A DNA stretch of 64,000 nt from the NCBI RefSeq assembly GCF_016808335.1, contig NC_053141.1, positions 18,049,756 to 18,113,755 on the forward strand, written 5' to 3'. Positions 12,935 through 24,460 of this stretch are shown here, piece by piece. Both the position numbers and the translations under genes were made by a program. The notes beneath the pieces are model-generated. The model saw nothing but the letters and a program-made list of their open reading frames with translations. It was not told the DNA's origin and searched no databases. How positions within the stretch are numbered: the stretch's first letter is position 1; the number at the start of each line of letters is the position of its first letter. This stretch comes from Panicum virgatum (taxonomy: Eukaryota; Streptophyta; Magnoliopsida; Poales; Poaceae).

Positions 12935-13085
12935 GAGAGATGGAGGGAAGGAAGGAGAGGGGAAAGAAAAGAGAAAGAGAGAAAAGAGAAAAAGGAAAAC
13001 GGAGAAAAGAAAAGGAAAAAGGGAAAAAGAAATGGAGAAAAAGAGAAGAAAAAATGGGAAAAAGAGAAAAGGGAAAAAAAAGGGG
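12935..13085 (+). repeat. Purine-rich (G/A) low-complexity tract
   Basis: About 150 bp of almost pure A and G on the plus strand inside the long LTR, ending in a run of A then G. It gives spurious K/E-rich reading frames. Confidence 0.9.
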
Positions 13086-13179
13086 GGTTTAGGACGGTTT
13101 TGAGCTCAACGATGAAAAGTTTTGCAAATAATTATTTTTATCGCATGTCTTAATTTGGTTGATTTTTCGGGATGTCACA

Positions 13180-14236
13180 TCGTTGCTACGTTTTGCCTCC
13201 CTCTTTGCGTTTTGTTGTTCCTAACCTTTTGCAGGCAATTGGGGATGGCATGGAGTCGAGGACGACTTTGATTCAAAGAGGGGAGGATGATGCGGGCATC
13301 GCTAGGATGGAGTCGAGGACGACTCCAATTCAAGAAAGGAGGATGATGAGGACATCACTACATCGGATACGTACACATTGAAGTCCAAATCGTCTTCAAG
13401 TTGGACTTCGTTTCGTTCTCGGATTCCAGAAACAGTCTGCACCAAAAATGACGCCACGGTCACATATGGAGTCCGTTTTGGGTGTTCTTTATATGGTTGG
13501 AAATATAATTTCATAGCTTTTCCAAAGCCGCCGGATTCAGGTCCATATCTGGTTGGAGTCACGGCAATTGATGAAATAAGGCGACGTCCAGAATCTGCTT
13601 GGGTGCTGCACCACCACTTTTGGGCCGAGGGCCCGTGTATCATGTTGGAGCCCATTAGGGGTGTGACCAGTGGGGTATCCACGCCCTAAACACTACATAT
13701 TGAGTAGCTGCCACCACATTAGGATTTTGGGTTTTGTTTGAGTTTAGTTTTCCATCGAGAAATTGAATCATTCATTGTAACTGTGTCGATTAGTTCTTTT
13801 ACAGTGATCCAGGGCCCCTTGTTCTTGTTCATCATGACTGTGTTGGTTAGTTCTTTCGTGTTTAGAGCTTGAATCTCTTCAATTCAGATTTGCTTCATAT
13901 ATATTCGCAATTTCAGATTGCATCTTTACCGTGTTCTTGCTTGTGTTCTTCGATTCTCTTGCAGGATCATCAATCAAGTGCGCTTGGTTGATTCACGTTG
14001 GAGCAGCGGTGTAACGATTGTGGGTTCGAATCCTTGCTGGTTAGAAGCCTTGATCGTGAGTCGAGTGTTCCACAAATCAAACTTACCCTACCTCTCGGAA
14101 GATCACCACGCGCGGCTCTATCAACTTGGAAGATGTTCTACGCAAGGTTCTGGAACTACTCGACGACGGCTTTGGAAGTACTCAGAGACCTGCGACTACT
14201 TTGCTACTGTTGGCGCCTACCAATGTCACCACTGAA
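13180..14236 (+). mobile_element. Fragment of a further LTR retroelement
   Basis: Plus-strand sequence with a short coding-like tail repeated twice (GGAGTCGAGGACGACT at 13252 and 13309), each followed by a purine-rich stretch (AGAGGGGAGG, AGAAAGGAGG), as found near the 3' end of a gypsy internal region. It is followed by non-coding LTR-like sequence to 14236. Edges and target duplications could not be found. It seems truncated on the left by the element ending at 13179. Confidence 0.4.
13251..13364 (+). repeat. Two diverged 57-bp tandem units
   Basis: Units at 13251-13307 and 13308-13364 share TGGAGTCGAGGACGACT and a downstream GAGGATGATG block. They cover the presumed polypurine region of the retroelement fragment. 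Confidence 0.7.
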
Positions 14237-15759
14237 TGTCAGCAATGACGCCTGCAGACGCGAAGGGGGTGGCAGCTATTTCATGAACCACGAATAAATC
14301 CGCAAGCGCACAGAATACCGTTGTAGCATTTTACCCGGGAGTATACCGGGGTGTCATTTATATTTCAGCAGGTAAGGCGGCGAATGAAAGTAGTTAGGCT
14401 AGTTAATGAACTGATCTAGAATGGATATTCAATTGCATAAACAGGGGTAAGATAGATAACATGGTAGGAGGTAGTGTGACACACACACACAACTACCCTC
14501 AAAGATAAATAAACAAAAGATGCTATAGGAAGGGAGAAAGATAGAAGTTAGAGCTCGAGTTAGATGTGCTAGGCTAGCTATATCTATGCTATCTTATGGT
14601 TAGATTATCAAAGATTAAACTAGTACAATATTGAGACTGCTTCTCTAGCTGACGAGAGAAGTCTGTTGACCTAGGCGGCTTTATGTACCTCCTAACTCCC
14701 AAACCGAACGTGGAGGATTACTAGGGCTCGGACAGGGCTGTCACCACCTACCAGCTACCTCTACAAACCATGGAAAAGGGTGACATCCAGCAACACTTAC
14801 CTAGTCTAGACTCTAGACATCATGTCTACATTTGTAAGCGATAAGTAATGTGTCCCGCGCGGAGCCCCCACCCTCCGTATGGATAGACATCACACTAGAG
14901 CAAACATACGAATACGGGAGCAGTTGACAGAGTTCTAAGGCCAATACGTTAACCATCACAAGTGAAGGGCGATCATGCAATGCAAGCATTGTATGATAAT
15001 GCAACCAGACCACGAAGCATATATTTGATAACTCATAACATACTTCAAGCAGATATCGGTAACCATAGTCTAATTCCATTACAAGCGACCAAATATTACA
15101 AGAGAGAACTAGAGATGAACCCATACCTGAACTCCCGAGCAACTCCGGGGATTCGATTACTCCTAGACTTCTCGTAAACTCCACTAAACCTATAGACTAA
15201 GCAAGAATGCCTTGAGATGAATGAGAGTTGTGGTGTGTGTGTGTGTGTGTGTGTGTGTTTGTCTTCATTCTCAACCTCTCCCCTCATATTTATAGCAGGG
15301 TGCTACGGGTGAGAAGCTGTCAATCCCTGGTGCACCGACCTTGTGAGCCAATGCCAAGCTGCCACATAGCTGGAGTAAGGCGGTGGGTCCGATGGGCTGG
15401 TCGGCCGACCAGGCTTCCAGCGGTGCCCACAGCCCCCAACTGCCAGGGTTGGGCTTGTCCAGGTCTTGACTTGTCAGATCACTGAGGTATGGCCTGTCCT
15501 AAGTTGGTTTGGCTTGATCTTTTGGGCTTCACTTGGTCCATTTGAGCCTGAATTAGTGCTCTGATATTTTCTATGATTTTATGTCAAGCCACAATATGCT
15601 TGCAACCTGCGTATTAGCCCAAAAACAGATCTTCAATATTTCTAAAGGTGAAGTGTGGTTTAGGGGTTTATTTGTATAACGATGTGTGTAAGAAATACAA
15701 ACTCTCATGATTTTCTGATCAAGTTGACGCCTAGAAATGGTCGTTAGTGAGCGTCAACA
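14237..15759 (-). mobile_element. LTR-like block, TGTTGACGC...GCTGACA
   Basis: On the minus strand the block begins TGTTGACGCTCAC at 15759 and ends GCGTCATTGCTGACA at 14237, with the TG...CA ends of an LTR. Text near the end (CGCAAGCGCACAG on the plus strand) resembles the corresponding LTR part of the element at 26414-36044. Flanking 5-mers (CTGAA left, ACTGC right) do not match, so this is a truncated or rearranged copy. A (GT)n run lies at 15233-15258. No coding domain is seen. Confidence 0.5.
15233..15258. repeat. (GT)n microsatellite
   Basis: About thirteen uninterrupted GT dinucleotides. Confidence 0.95.
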
Positions 15760-16237
15760 ACTGCAAAGAGCTCGGGGGCTTGTCAGACCCGGGACCATAG
15801 GATACCTGACGTGGCACGGCTCAGTACTAGATATGGAATGGGGTATGTCTCAAACCCACTTGGCAATGTAACTAGTCGATAGACTTAGAACTAGTCGGTA
15901 TAGAAAGAAACTACTCGAGAAGTACTCGGGGTAGATTCTTAGGCTCATACCGATCTAGGATTTTCTTGTAATCTTGCCTCTCCAGCCTATATAAGGGCAT
16001 GAAAGGATCCCTCCGGGGGTAGAACGCTCGATAACCCAGCGCATATGCACACATCTACATCCAAGGCAATACAAACCACCCAACATGACGTAGGGTATTA
16101 TGAATCCATGCGGCCCGAATCTGTCTAAACCCTTGTGTTGCTTGCATCATGGTGTTCTTGATCTTGGCATCTTCCCACGATCATTCATCTATCTAAGGGT
16201 ATCCCTAGGTAGACTATTAAACACCTGGGGTGTCGCA
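15760..16237 (+). mobile_element. Polypurine tract and 3' LTR of a plus-strand gypsy element
   Basis: 15760-15780 contains GAGCTCGGGGGCT, a typical grass gypsy polypurine tract. It is followed immediately by an LTR starting TGTCAGACCCGGG at 15781 and ending GGGGTGTCGCA at 16237 (457 bp). The internal region to the left is missing, replaced by the block ending at 15759. This is the tail of a truncated element. Confidence 0.6.
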
Positions 16238-18191
16238 AGTAGCCCCTACAAAAATCAATAATCTATCTTTCTTATGTTTTTAAGTTTTTATTTTGAGGTT
16301 TAGAGTCTAAGGAATTTTTGTAGTTCTTAGCTGTATATATCCACTGTGTAGATATAAAAGACAAGTTATATCCTTTGTCTAGGAAAAATCAATTAGTTGG
16401 TGGAATAAAAAAGGCCCGTAATCAATAAGCCTTTCAATAGTTCTATACGAGAGCAGGCCATTTCATATCCATCGCCATCAAGGTAGCTAGTAGGAATGTA
16501 GGATAGTGGAGTCACAGTCAAAATATATAACAAGGGCAATTCCAACTCATAGTGTTCATGAGCAATGTCTATGTGCTACATCAGCAAGACACCACCTTCA
16601 TAAACTTCACTCTACCACCTATGATGTCTTGGTGTGATTTCCTATTAAATACATTCTCACTTCTCCCCCTGTCATATTTGTTCTCCATTTATTATGAAGA
16701 GATCATCTCACTTTCAATGCACAACTTAACAATATCTAGCATAGGTTCTCGTGTCAACACTGGGTCTTACATGAGACCCAGTTTCTTCCTCTTTCACTGA
16801 TCTCTCTACCATTTGTTATGGTGCCACATAAGCTAAAAATCTGGCAATATGTTTAATGCTATGAAAACCTTTTTTTTAAAAAAAAACTAGACAGGAGCAC
16901 TGCCAATGCATTTAAGTGAGGAAACAAGAGTTAAGAGTTAATACAAATAGTTGTGATTACATAAAACAAATAAATCTCCTCGACTCATTGACAGCGCTAA
17001 GACACCACCGAAGTATGAAACCATACTACGTGGAGAGTTGAGCATGCCTAAAGGATTAAAACGTGTCTGTTTCTGTCTCTTGGCGGTGTGTTTTGTCCCA
17101 CGGAAGATTTATACTGTTTGTGCAGTTGATAGTAATGAAACAGCAAGCCCGTACTATCGAAAAACAAATACTACAATATTGAGATGTTTTCGACCAAACC
17201 TTCAATGTCTCGCGGATACAAAATGAACGAGGAAAAGGACACGCACAATTTACTTGCAAATCAATTCAACTCCATAGGCGCGCCCATGTGCGGCCCCAGC
17301 TACAAGACAGAAGCAAGCGCCCAACCCACAAAGGCCAGTCAAGTCGTCGAGTCGATGATCCAGCAGGTTTCGTCTGCATCCATAAGCGCGTCGATCGCCT
17401 GGTCCAAGGAGAACCGTCGCGGTCGACCTCCTATTCTACAGTCTTAACAACTTTTGGACTTTTGGTGATCAAGCTGCGCTTGTGGACCTCCTATTTCTAA
17501 CGTAGCGCGAGCTCCCATGCATGGTGTCCTTCATCCCAGCCGACGGCAATCGCTGCCACACTATCTGCACACCACCCACCCACCATCCACCAGTTTTCCG
17601 GTCTTATCTAGCCGGCGGAGTGGGAACGCCACCCCCCCCCCCCCCCCCTACACACACCCCTCCCACCCTTCATCGCCGGCCACTCCACCCCCTCCGCCCT
17701 GCCTTAGCTCGCAACCCCCCACCCATCCAACCACCCAACCCCGGCGGCCATCACCATCACAAAGTCGAAGCAAGAAGAAACATTTGTACGATGGATCGGC
17801 GCGAGTTCGAATATGCGATGAATAGATCTCCCCGTTTCCTATCATCCCTTTGTGCCCGAAGTACTCCGCAACTTGGAAGAAAATCCACCGGCCCTCGGTC
17901 GACATGCCCGCCGGCCGTCGCTTTCACCGGGAGTCAAGCACGGAATCTCCAGGCGCACATTTTACTCTTTTGTAATCCAATGAGCAGGACACGTCTGACC
18001 TGCCAGACAGATGCAGCGTACGAGCGAGGCTGGGATCGCAAATAAAATAGCCGCACAGGTGTCTTCTCCTGCTTCAAAATTTTAACTCTAAGTCGTCGGA
18101 GAGATACTTGGACAAATAACAAATGCACATGTACAACAAGCTCGATCAAAGGCACAAGTGCCGTCTTAACATAGGATTTGGAGTTAGATTA
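16238..18191. other. Intergenic, no gene supported
   Basis: Mostly AT-rich sequence with a truncated MITE-like block at about 16500-16880 and a C-run at about 17634-17648. Several short frames are present but none has a recognisable domain or good composition. Low-copy host intergenic DNA is likely. Confidence 0.5.
16500..16880. mobile_element. Truncated MITE-like element
   Basis: The left side has GGGCAATTCCAACTCATAG and TTCATGAGC. The right side has TTTAATGCTATGAAAACC, whose reverse complement partly mirrors TCATAGTGTTCATG. The layout fits a grass Tourist/PIF-type MITE whose right terminus is replaced by an A/T homopolymer. No clear target duplication. Confidence 0.4.
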
Positions 18192-18641
18192 TTATATCCC
18201 CTCTGTTTTTCTTCTTTTTTTTTTACGGAAAGGATCGGAGTTGGAGTACCCATCAGTATTCCGCGGCGCGTATATCGGACGGAGCATGAACCCGCTGCCC
18301 CAACGAATTAACAAACCTGAAGTTCTGCTGAAACTGAAACCCCCTCTCATGTACAAGTATGGCGGCGGTGGATAATCCGTGTATGGCGGCATCCCCGCCG
18401 GTGGTCTCCATCCCCCGGCCTCTATCTGCTCAACAGTCAACACCCGCGTGCTCTCGACGAACCTGCTTCCGACCACATGTCGCTTGTAAACTTGGGTAGC
18501 CCGTCCATGTGCCGGGGTCCAACAACAGGAGTACAAGACAAACAGCGAGAGGAGGAGAGAAGAGGGGAGAGTCAAGTCTTGCGCCTGTAAAGGCCAAGGC
18601 GTCCTTCGCCATGATCGCCGTCTGCCAGAGATGAGAAACAC
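18192..18641 (-). CDS. Candidate small secreted Pro/Tyr-rich protein (uncertain)
   Basis: A 149-codon minus-strand frame with no family I recognise. After about 20 mostly basic residues comes a hydrophobic core (LPSSLLLSLFVLYSCC, about residues 25-40) and a plausible signal-peptidase region (PAHGRA). The mature part has SRFVESTRVLTVEQ and a short Pro/Tyr segment (PPYTDYPPPPYLY), reminiscent of cell-wall or signalling peptides. The leader is unusually long. A second ATG at 18612 in another frame (MAKDALAFTG) hints that the true start is spliced or elsewhere. The C-terminal 40 residues run into low-complexity DNA and may not be coding. It lies about 900 bp upstream of, and opposite to, the transporter gene. 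Expression data would decide. Confidence 0.33.
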   Translation of the reverse strand: MFLISGRRRSWRRTPWPLQAQDLTLPSSLLLSLFVLYSCCWTPAHGRATQVYKRHVVGSRFVESTRVLTVEQIEAGGWRPPAGMPPYTDYPPPPYLYMRGGFSFSRTSGLLIRWGSGFMLRPIYAPRNTDGYSNSDPFRKKKRRKTEGI

Positions 18642-19551
18642 GTCTGAGAGATCAAAAATTCAGAACCACCGGTGCAAGTCTTTGGTTCCGCATGCGCGGC
18701 GTCGTCTAGTCCTCGAGTCCGCCAAACCGTCGCTGTTCTTCCCTGATTCCCTCCTCTCCTACTACCAGCTCAGCTGCTGCTGCTGCTGCGCCGGGTCGAT
18801 TAGTCAAACCCGTCGCTGTCACCCGGCGTGACGACGATGCACAGCACAGCGCGACTGAGGTTGAGGAGTCAAACTTGGGCTCTTGATCATGCACATAGGA
18901 GTGTATAGTTTGCTGATTTTTATTAATCCCTTCAAGTCTGAAGAGGACACGCACGCATGTCGACTTGCTGCTTGTCAGGGTCCAGCGTGGACTGATCGAA
19001 CCCCTTTTTTTTCTGAAAACGACAGATTGAACCTTCTTCGTCTCACCGAACGAGCGAGGTCATCGAGTCATAGATGGCCACGTGCGCGCGTCTGAGCTCA
19101 AATCGCAGGAACCTGGAGCAGTAGTAAAAAAGATTAAATTTTTATCGTTAAATAAATTTAATCCTGTTTCTACTTCCCACGGCGTGCGTGTATCTCGGTC
19201 TCGGAGATGTTGGAGTAAACAAACTCCCCGATCTGCTGCTATCAAAGAAGAAGAAAATAAACCAACTCCCCGAGGTCCGGGAAGAGATTAGCCGCGGCCA
19301 CCCGTGATCGGGGACGCCCCCTGGCCAGGTCGTTGCCCTCGGCGACCGCATCGTCCGGGCTGTAGATTCGCTTCGCACACTCTCCCTCTCTCTCCCATCT
19401 GCGCTCAATAAAGAGGAGACGAGGAGCCTCACCTGCCTGCCTCCCTACCGGCTCTTCTTCCTCTTGTTCGTACGCCCGCGCGCCCCCTCCTCTGCAGTGA
19501 CCCTCTCCGCATCTCCCTCCATTGCTCAAGGCTCTGGGCCATCCAGCAGCC

Positions 19552-22262
19552 ATGGGGACCCAAGCGCCCGCGAGCTATCCTCCTCCTGCCAAGGTACTCT
19601 CTCTCTCTCTCATTGTTTATGGATTACGATTCGAAAAAGTACAAGAACCTTTGGATGGATCTCGTTTCTGGGTCAAAACGAGGCCTGCAAACTCTGCAGC
19701 TTGCCATCTGCCCTTGCTCTTCATTCAATGGGCGTCAGGCAGGCCTGATAATTAAGGGCCCGTTTAGTTCCCAAAAATTTTCACCCAAAAATTTTCACCT
19801 CCCCTTTAAACACATGTATGAAGCACTAAATATAATTAAATAACAAAACTAATTACACAGTTTGGATGTACACGACGAGACGAATCTTTTGAGCCTAATT
19901 AGGGCATCATTAGACATAAGTGCTACAGTAACCCACATGTGCTAATGATGCGGTCAAAGGCCTCAAAAGATTCGTCTTGCGGTTTCCAAGTGAGTTCTGA
20001 AATTAGTTTTTTAATTAGTGTTCGAAAAACCCTCCCGACATCTGGTCAAACGCTGATGTGACACCCAAATTTTTTTTGTTTTGCGAACTAAACGCCCCCT
20101 AATAACAACTGATTCCCAACTCCAACCGGCCCGCAGGATGACAGCAAGACGGCGGAGGAGAAGAAGCTCGAGGAGTGGCTCCCCATCAACGGCTCCAGGA
20201 ACGCCAAGTGGTGGTACTCCGCCTTCCACAATGTCACCGCCATGGTCGGTGCCGGCGTCCTCGGCCTCCCCTACGCCATGTCCGAGCTCGGATGGTAACT
20301 CTCACGTCCGCAATCCTTCCTTTCTTCCGCGGCGACCGCCATGGCATACTGATGATTCAGTAGTCAACTCTTACAGTATTTCGATCTCCTGAATATAATT
20401 CTATTCAGTTTTTTAGCAATCAAGCGATAGATTTTGTTTGTTCAGTTGTGAATGGATCTGGTAGTAATTAGGAACTGTGACCAAAATGCAACAAACCTGC
20501 GAAATTTCAGTCGTCGCCCGATTTATTCGTTTTGACCAGCCCCGTCACGACGACTCGACTCGAATTCGCAGGGGCCCCGGCATCGTGGTGATGATCCTGT
20601 CGTGGGTCATCACGCTGTACACGCTATGGCAGATGGTGGAGATGCACGAGATGGTGCCCGGGAAGCGCTTCGACCGCTACCACGAGCTCGGCCAGCACGT
20701 CTTCGGCGAGAAGCTGGGCCTCTGGATCGTCGTGCCGCAGCAGCTCGTCGTCGAGGTCAGCCTCAACATCATCTACATGGTCACCGGCGGCCAGTCCCTC
20801 AAGAAGTTCCACGACGTCATCTGCGACGGCAAGTGCAAGGACATCAAGCTCTCCTACTTCATCATGATCTTCGCCTCCGTCCACTTCGTCCTCTCCCAGC
20901 TCCCCAACTTCAACTCCATCTCCGGCGTCTCCCTCGCCGCCGCCGTCATGTCAATCAGGTAAGAATTAACCTACTACTGTAGCATATCCGGCAATTATCT
21001 GAAAACAGAAGCTTAATAGCTTTTGATGATCGTTGACATGAAGTGAACACTGCTTGTGCTAGTTACTCGACAATCGCGTGGGGAGCATCCTTGGACAAGG
21101 GGAGGGTGGCGAACGTGGACTACGACCTGCGCGCGACCACGACGCCGGGGAAGGTGTTCGGCGTCTTAGGGGGCCTGGGCAACGTGGCGTTCGCGTACTC
21201 GGGGCACAACGTGGTGCTGGAGATCCAGGCTACCATACCGTCCACGCCGGAGAAGCCATCGAAGCACGCCATGTGGAAGGGCGCGCTCGTCGCCTACATC
21301 ATCGTCGCAATGTGCTACTTCCCTGTCACGTTCGTGGGGTACTGGGCCTTCGGCAACAGCGTCGACGACAACATCCTCATCACACTTTCCAAGCCTAAGT
21401 GGCTCATTGCCACCGCCAACATGATGGTCGTCGTCCATGTCATTGGCAGTTACCAGGTATTATATATTTAAATACATGATGAATGCTTTCAATTTTCATG
21501 TCACGCCGGCACATGAAACTCAGTAACTGCATATGCATAATATCATCTCTGAACTGAATTTCATCGTCGGCACAGGTTTACGCAATGCCGGTGTTCGACA
21601 TGATGGAGTCGTTCCTTGTGAGAAAGCTGCGGTTCGCTCCAAGCCTAAGACTCCGTCTCATGTCCCGTACTTTCTACGTTGGTAATGCCTCTATCTGAAC
21701 TGAATTCTGAACTCTGAAGGTTTGCTCAACAAAGGGGCACCTGACACTGTGACAAACAAGACTGATTACTTGCAACCTGTGCAGCGTTCACAATGTTCAT
21801 CGGCATCAGCTTCCCCTTCTTTGGTGGATTGCTCAGTTTCTTTGGCGGATTAGCCTTCGCACCAACAACTTATTTTGTAAAATTTTCCACAGATTCGTAA
21901 ATTGGCTAATTTTCTTTCCCGCAACAATGCAAAATGAGGTCTAGAATTGTAACCAAAGACCTGACCGAATCTTGCTTGTCTCTTCCAGCTTCCCTGCATC
22001 ATGTGGCTCGCAGTCTACAAGCCGAAAAGGTTCAGCCTCTCGTGGTTAACCAACTGGGTAAGAACAAATGCCTTCAGATCTGAAGCTTCTGTTTTGTCTT
22101 CAGTAGAATGCCTCTGCTAATGTTGACCTCTGTTTTTCTGTCTGTCATCCGCATGTTGTGCAGATATGCATTATCATTGGAGTGCTGCTGCTGGTGTTGT
22201 CTCCAATCGGAGGGCTCAGGCAGATCATTTTGACAGCCAAGACATACAAATTCTACCAGTAA
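19552..22262 (+). CDS. Lysine/histidine transporter-like amino acid permease, 8 exons
   Basis: Complete gene of the amino acid/auxin permease (AAAP) family, LHT group: proton-coupled uptake of amino acids at the plasma membrane. Exons: 19552-19593, 20137-20294, 20572-20958, 21063-21456, 21576-21681, 21785-21876, 21989-22057 and 22164-22262. Together they encode 448 residues, the usual LHT length, with every intron GT-AG and the frame kept across all junctions. After a hydrophilic N-terminus comes the family signature [19 protein letters not shown] (about residues 36-54) and [10 protein letters not shown], then about ten hydrophobic segments, the conserved [20 protein letters not shown] and a TYKFYQ tail close to that of known LHTs. 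The ATG at 19552 is chosen because it opens a short first exon in frame with exon 2 and sits after a CT-rich leader. Intron 1 holds a MITE (19756-20100). Substrate preference cannot be read from sequence. No broken residues or stops. Confidence 0.95.
19756..20100. mobile_element. MITE in intron 1 of the LHT gene
   Basis: About 345 bp with imperfect terminal inverted repeats GGGCCCGTTTAGTTC at the left and GAACTAAACGCCCC at the right. The core has GCTACAGTAACC and AAAGGCCTCAAAAGATTCGTC, shared with the element at 47881-48206, so the two are relatives in one grass MITE family. It lies wholly within the intron and away from both splice sites. Exact target duplication is unclear. Confidence 0.8.
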
Positions 22263-22850
22263 TTATGATTAACTGGGGATGTTTGCATGGCAAGTTGCAA
22301 AAGGCCAGAACACTCTTTTTCCATTATTATCAGTCTCTAGTGACTGGTGTGCTTTTTTCTTTTTTCAGCTTTTGCAAACTATGTTCTTTTGGCTGTGTAT
22401 GTCTCGTCATAGAGGCCGGATTGGTAATCCTTTATCTAAAAAAAATCTAAAATAAGTAAATATAGTCAAGCAACATCATCAGCCATGGTATCAAACCAAA
22501 ACTTGATCCAGCTGATGATGGACCTAGATAGCAGTTCTGTTAGGCTTAAACCAGGGGTTGTTCTTGAGTTAGTCAAAGGCATATATGCGGCATTTGCCTA
22601 TTTTTAAAGGGTGGATTATTGGCTTTTATGTGCACGTGGGAGAGTAAAGGGTAGTGGTTTGTATTTCTTTCCTCCACAGCTTACTGTATCCTCAAGTTGG
22701 CACATTGAAAGAGAGACCCATGCTATGATTTATGATGTCTTCGGTCGCTTTCGTGTTTACTATTGTGCTGGTTCAGTACAAGGCTTCGTCAAGTTCCATG
22801 CGAAACGCCCTCGAGTAAAAAAAAAGGTTACATAGAGAAACTACACCAGG
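22263..22850 (+). other. 3' flank of the LHT gene
   Basis: AT-rich sequence following the transporter stop codon, probably the 3' UTR and intergenic DNA. No convincing reading frame or polyadenylation signal can be singled out. Confidence 0.5.
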
Positions 22851-23000
22851 AATTTTGTATTGTGACGTTCTTCTTTTGAGGCACAATATTCTTGTCGATG
22901 TCCTGACCCGGCGGTCCGGACACTAAGAATTCTGTATTGTGACGATCTTCTTTTGAGGCACAATATTCTTGTCGATGTCCTGACCCGGCGGTCCGGATCC
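22851..23000. repeat. 77-bp tandem duplication spanning host flank and LTR edge
   Basis: 22851-22927 is repeated at 22928-23000 with few differences. Each copy holds flanking sequence (TTGAGGCACAATATTCTTGT) followed by the first 22 bases of the large element's LTR (TGTCCTGACCCGG...). The left copy therefore contains a second, orphan LTR edge at 22899, outside the true LTR edge at 22976. Confidence 0.85.
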
Positions 23001-24446
23001 AACTAGTGATGATGCTGCGTGTTTCCTCGTCACAGATGTCGATGCAAGAGGCAACACAGTAACGCATGGGTTTATCCTGGTTCCGGCCGCGGGGCCGTAC
23101 GTCCAACAAGGGGTGTGCGAGGGCACTTATTATCCTGCACCGGAGGTGCCTGTAGTAGGAGGTACAGGTGAGGCGAGAGAGGGAGGGAAGCTCCCAAGTC
23201 TCTGCTAGAGGAGAAGTTGATTGAGGCGAGTGCCAATATCGGGTGCTCAGTGGTGCTGAGTGTTGCGTACTATCGTATCGGTCCGACCGCGACCCCCTTA
23301 AAGGAAGCCCGCCTCCTCCTTTTATAGACACAAGGAGGGACGATGTACATGCGTAGGGGATCGTGGAAGTCGTCGTCTTTCCCCCGAATCGTGAGGGTGC
23401 AGTGGTCGAGTACTGTGGGAAGTACACTGTGGGGCGTGGCAGTCGTCCTGGGCATCGTCCTCGGTCTTGCGGAGATCGCGCCGGCGTCCTAACAGCCCCA
23501 GCAAGCGGCGTGGTCGTCGCTGTAGGGTGTACTGTCGTCCAGATGTGGCATGGCGGTGTTCCGTGGGCCTTGCAGGCCAGGGTCTTGCATATATATGTGC
23601 GCCAGCGGTAGTGGGGCACGTGGCGGTCCCGGCCCCCTGGGTGGAGTGCTAGCACGTGCGCGAAAGGGGTCCGGGAGTCACGTGGAGGCCCCGGACCCCT
23701 TGAGGGGGGGAGGTCCGGTCCTCCGGCTGCTAGTGCTGAGCATCCCTCCTTGGGGGACACGTGGCGACGCCGGACCCCTTCTCGAGCAGGGGACGGGTCC
23801 GGGGCCGTTCGTGTGGTGAGGTGGAGTCCGGACAGCAGGAGTTGGCAGAATAGTAACAAGAGCTGTGCCGAGCACGTCTCGTACAGCGTCGCAGGTTCCC
23901 ACAGTGTTACCACAGTGTCCGGCATGGCGGAGCAGTGACCGGAGTTGGCGGACGGGACTCCGGTCACAGCCACTGTGGGGAATGGCGGCCTGACGCCGTC
24001 TCACCTGGGCGTTGTGGAGGAGTGGTTGGCATTTAATGCCTCCGTACGACGGGCGGGGGAGCGGAAGGGCCGTTTGTCCTTTTCGTCGAGGGGTGGCCTC
24101 GAGCGAGACGGAGATGATTCGCCTTGCTCGAGGGTAGGTTCGCTACCCTCGAGCGAGGCGGAGACGATTCGCCTTCCCGAGGGTAGGCTCGCTACCCTCG
24201 AGCGAGGCGGAGACGCGGGGCGCGGTCGAGGGTCTCGATGGGAGCCCTCGAGCGAGACAGAGATCACCCCGCGGGTCCGAGGGGGGTGCGGATGGGCCGC
24301 GTGCTGGGCTCCTTTGAGTCCTTTCCTTTCTTCCAGATTGGAAGGAGGCAGTGGGCCTTCGTGGGCTCAGTTGCCTAATATGTGTTTGTGTTTTTAGGGT
24401 GATTTTAGTACCATGATTAGGGTGTCCCTAATCGTGGTACCCGACA
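22976..24446 (-). repeat. 3' LTR of the large gypsy element
   Basis: 1471 bp, collinear and almost identical to 42774-44253. Both contain repeated CTCGAGCGAG(A/G)CGGAGA motifs near 24103-24260 (43910-44070 in the partner). Reading frames crossing it on either strand are LTR sequence, not genes. Confidence 0.9.
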
Positions 24447-24460
24447 GTAGCCCCCGAGGC
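24447..24460 (-). other. Polypurine tract
   Basis: Minus strand GCCTCGGGGGCTAC immediately before the 3' LTR, the usual plus-strand DNA primer of gypsy elements. Confidence 0.75.

Larger units (their letters stand above)
9917..13179 (-). mobile_element. 5' LTR of a Met-primed minus-strand retroelement
   Basis: The outer edge at 13179 reads TGTGACATCCCG on the minus strand, and the inner edge is next to the Met-type primer site. The LTR is about 3.3 kb. It holds a GC-rich block (about 11930-12930), a purine-rich tract (about 12935-13085), an acidic frame at 11311-11493 and a segment with GCTGAGTACGTTTGTACTC on the minus strand near 10240. Long LTRs with this primer type are known in chromovirus lineages of Ty3/Gypsy such as Tekay/Del, which is my best placement. 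The inner edge is uncertain by a few bases because no clean CA end is seen. No host gene lies inside. Confidence 0.65.

Noticed and set aside
12544..13153. K/E-rich and R/A-rich frames
   Set aside because: They come from the purine-rich tract and GC-rich LTR sequence.
17634..17648. Poly-C run
   Set aside because: Simple homopolymer, possibly an assembly-sensitive site, with no other structure around it.
22828..23973. Minus-strand frame of 381 codons
   Set aside because: It lies in the LTR of the large gypsy element, matches the same frame in the other LTR only in part, and has low-complexity composition without a domain.
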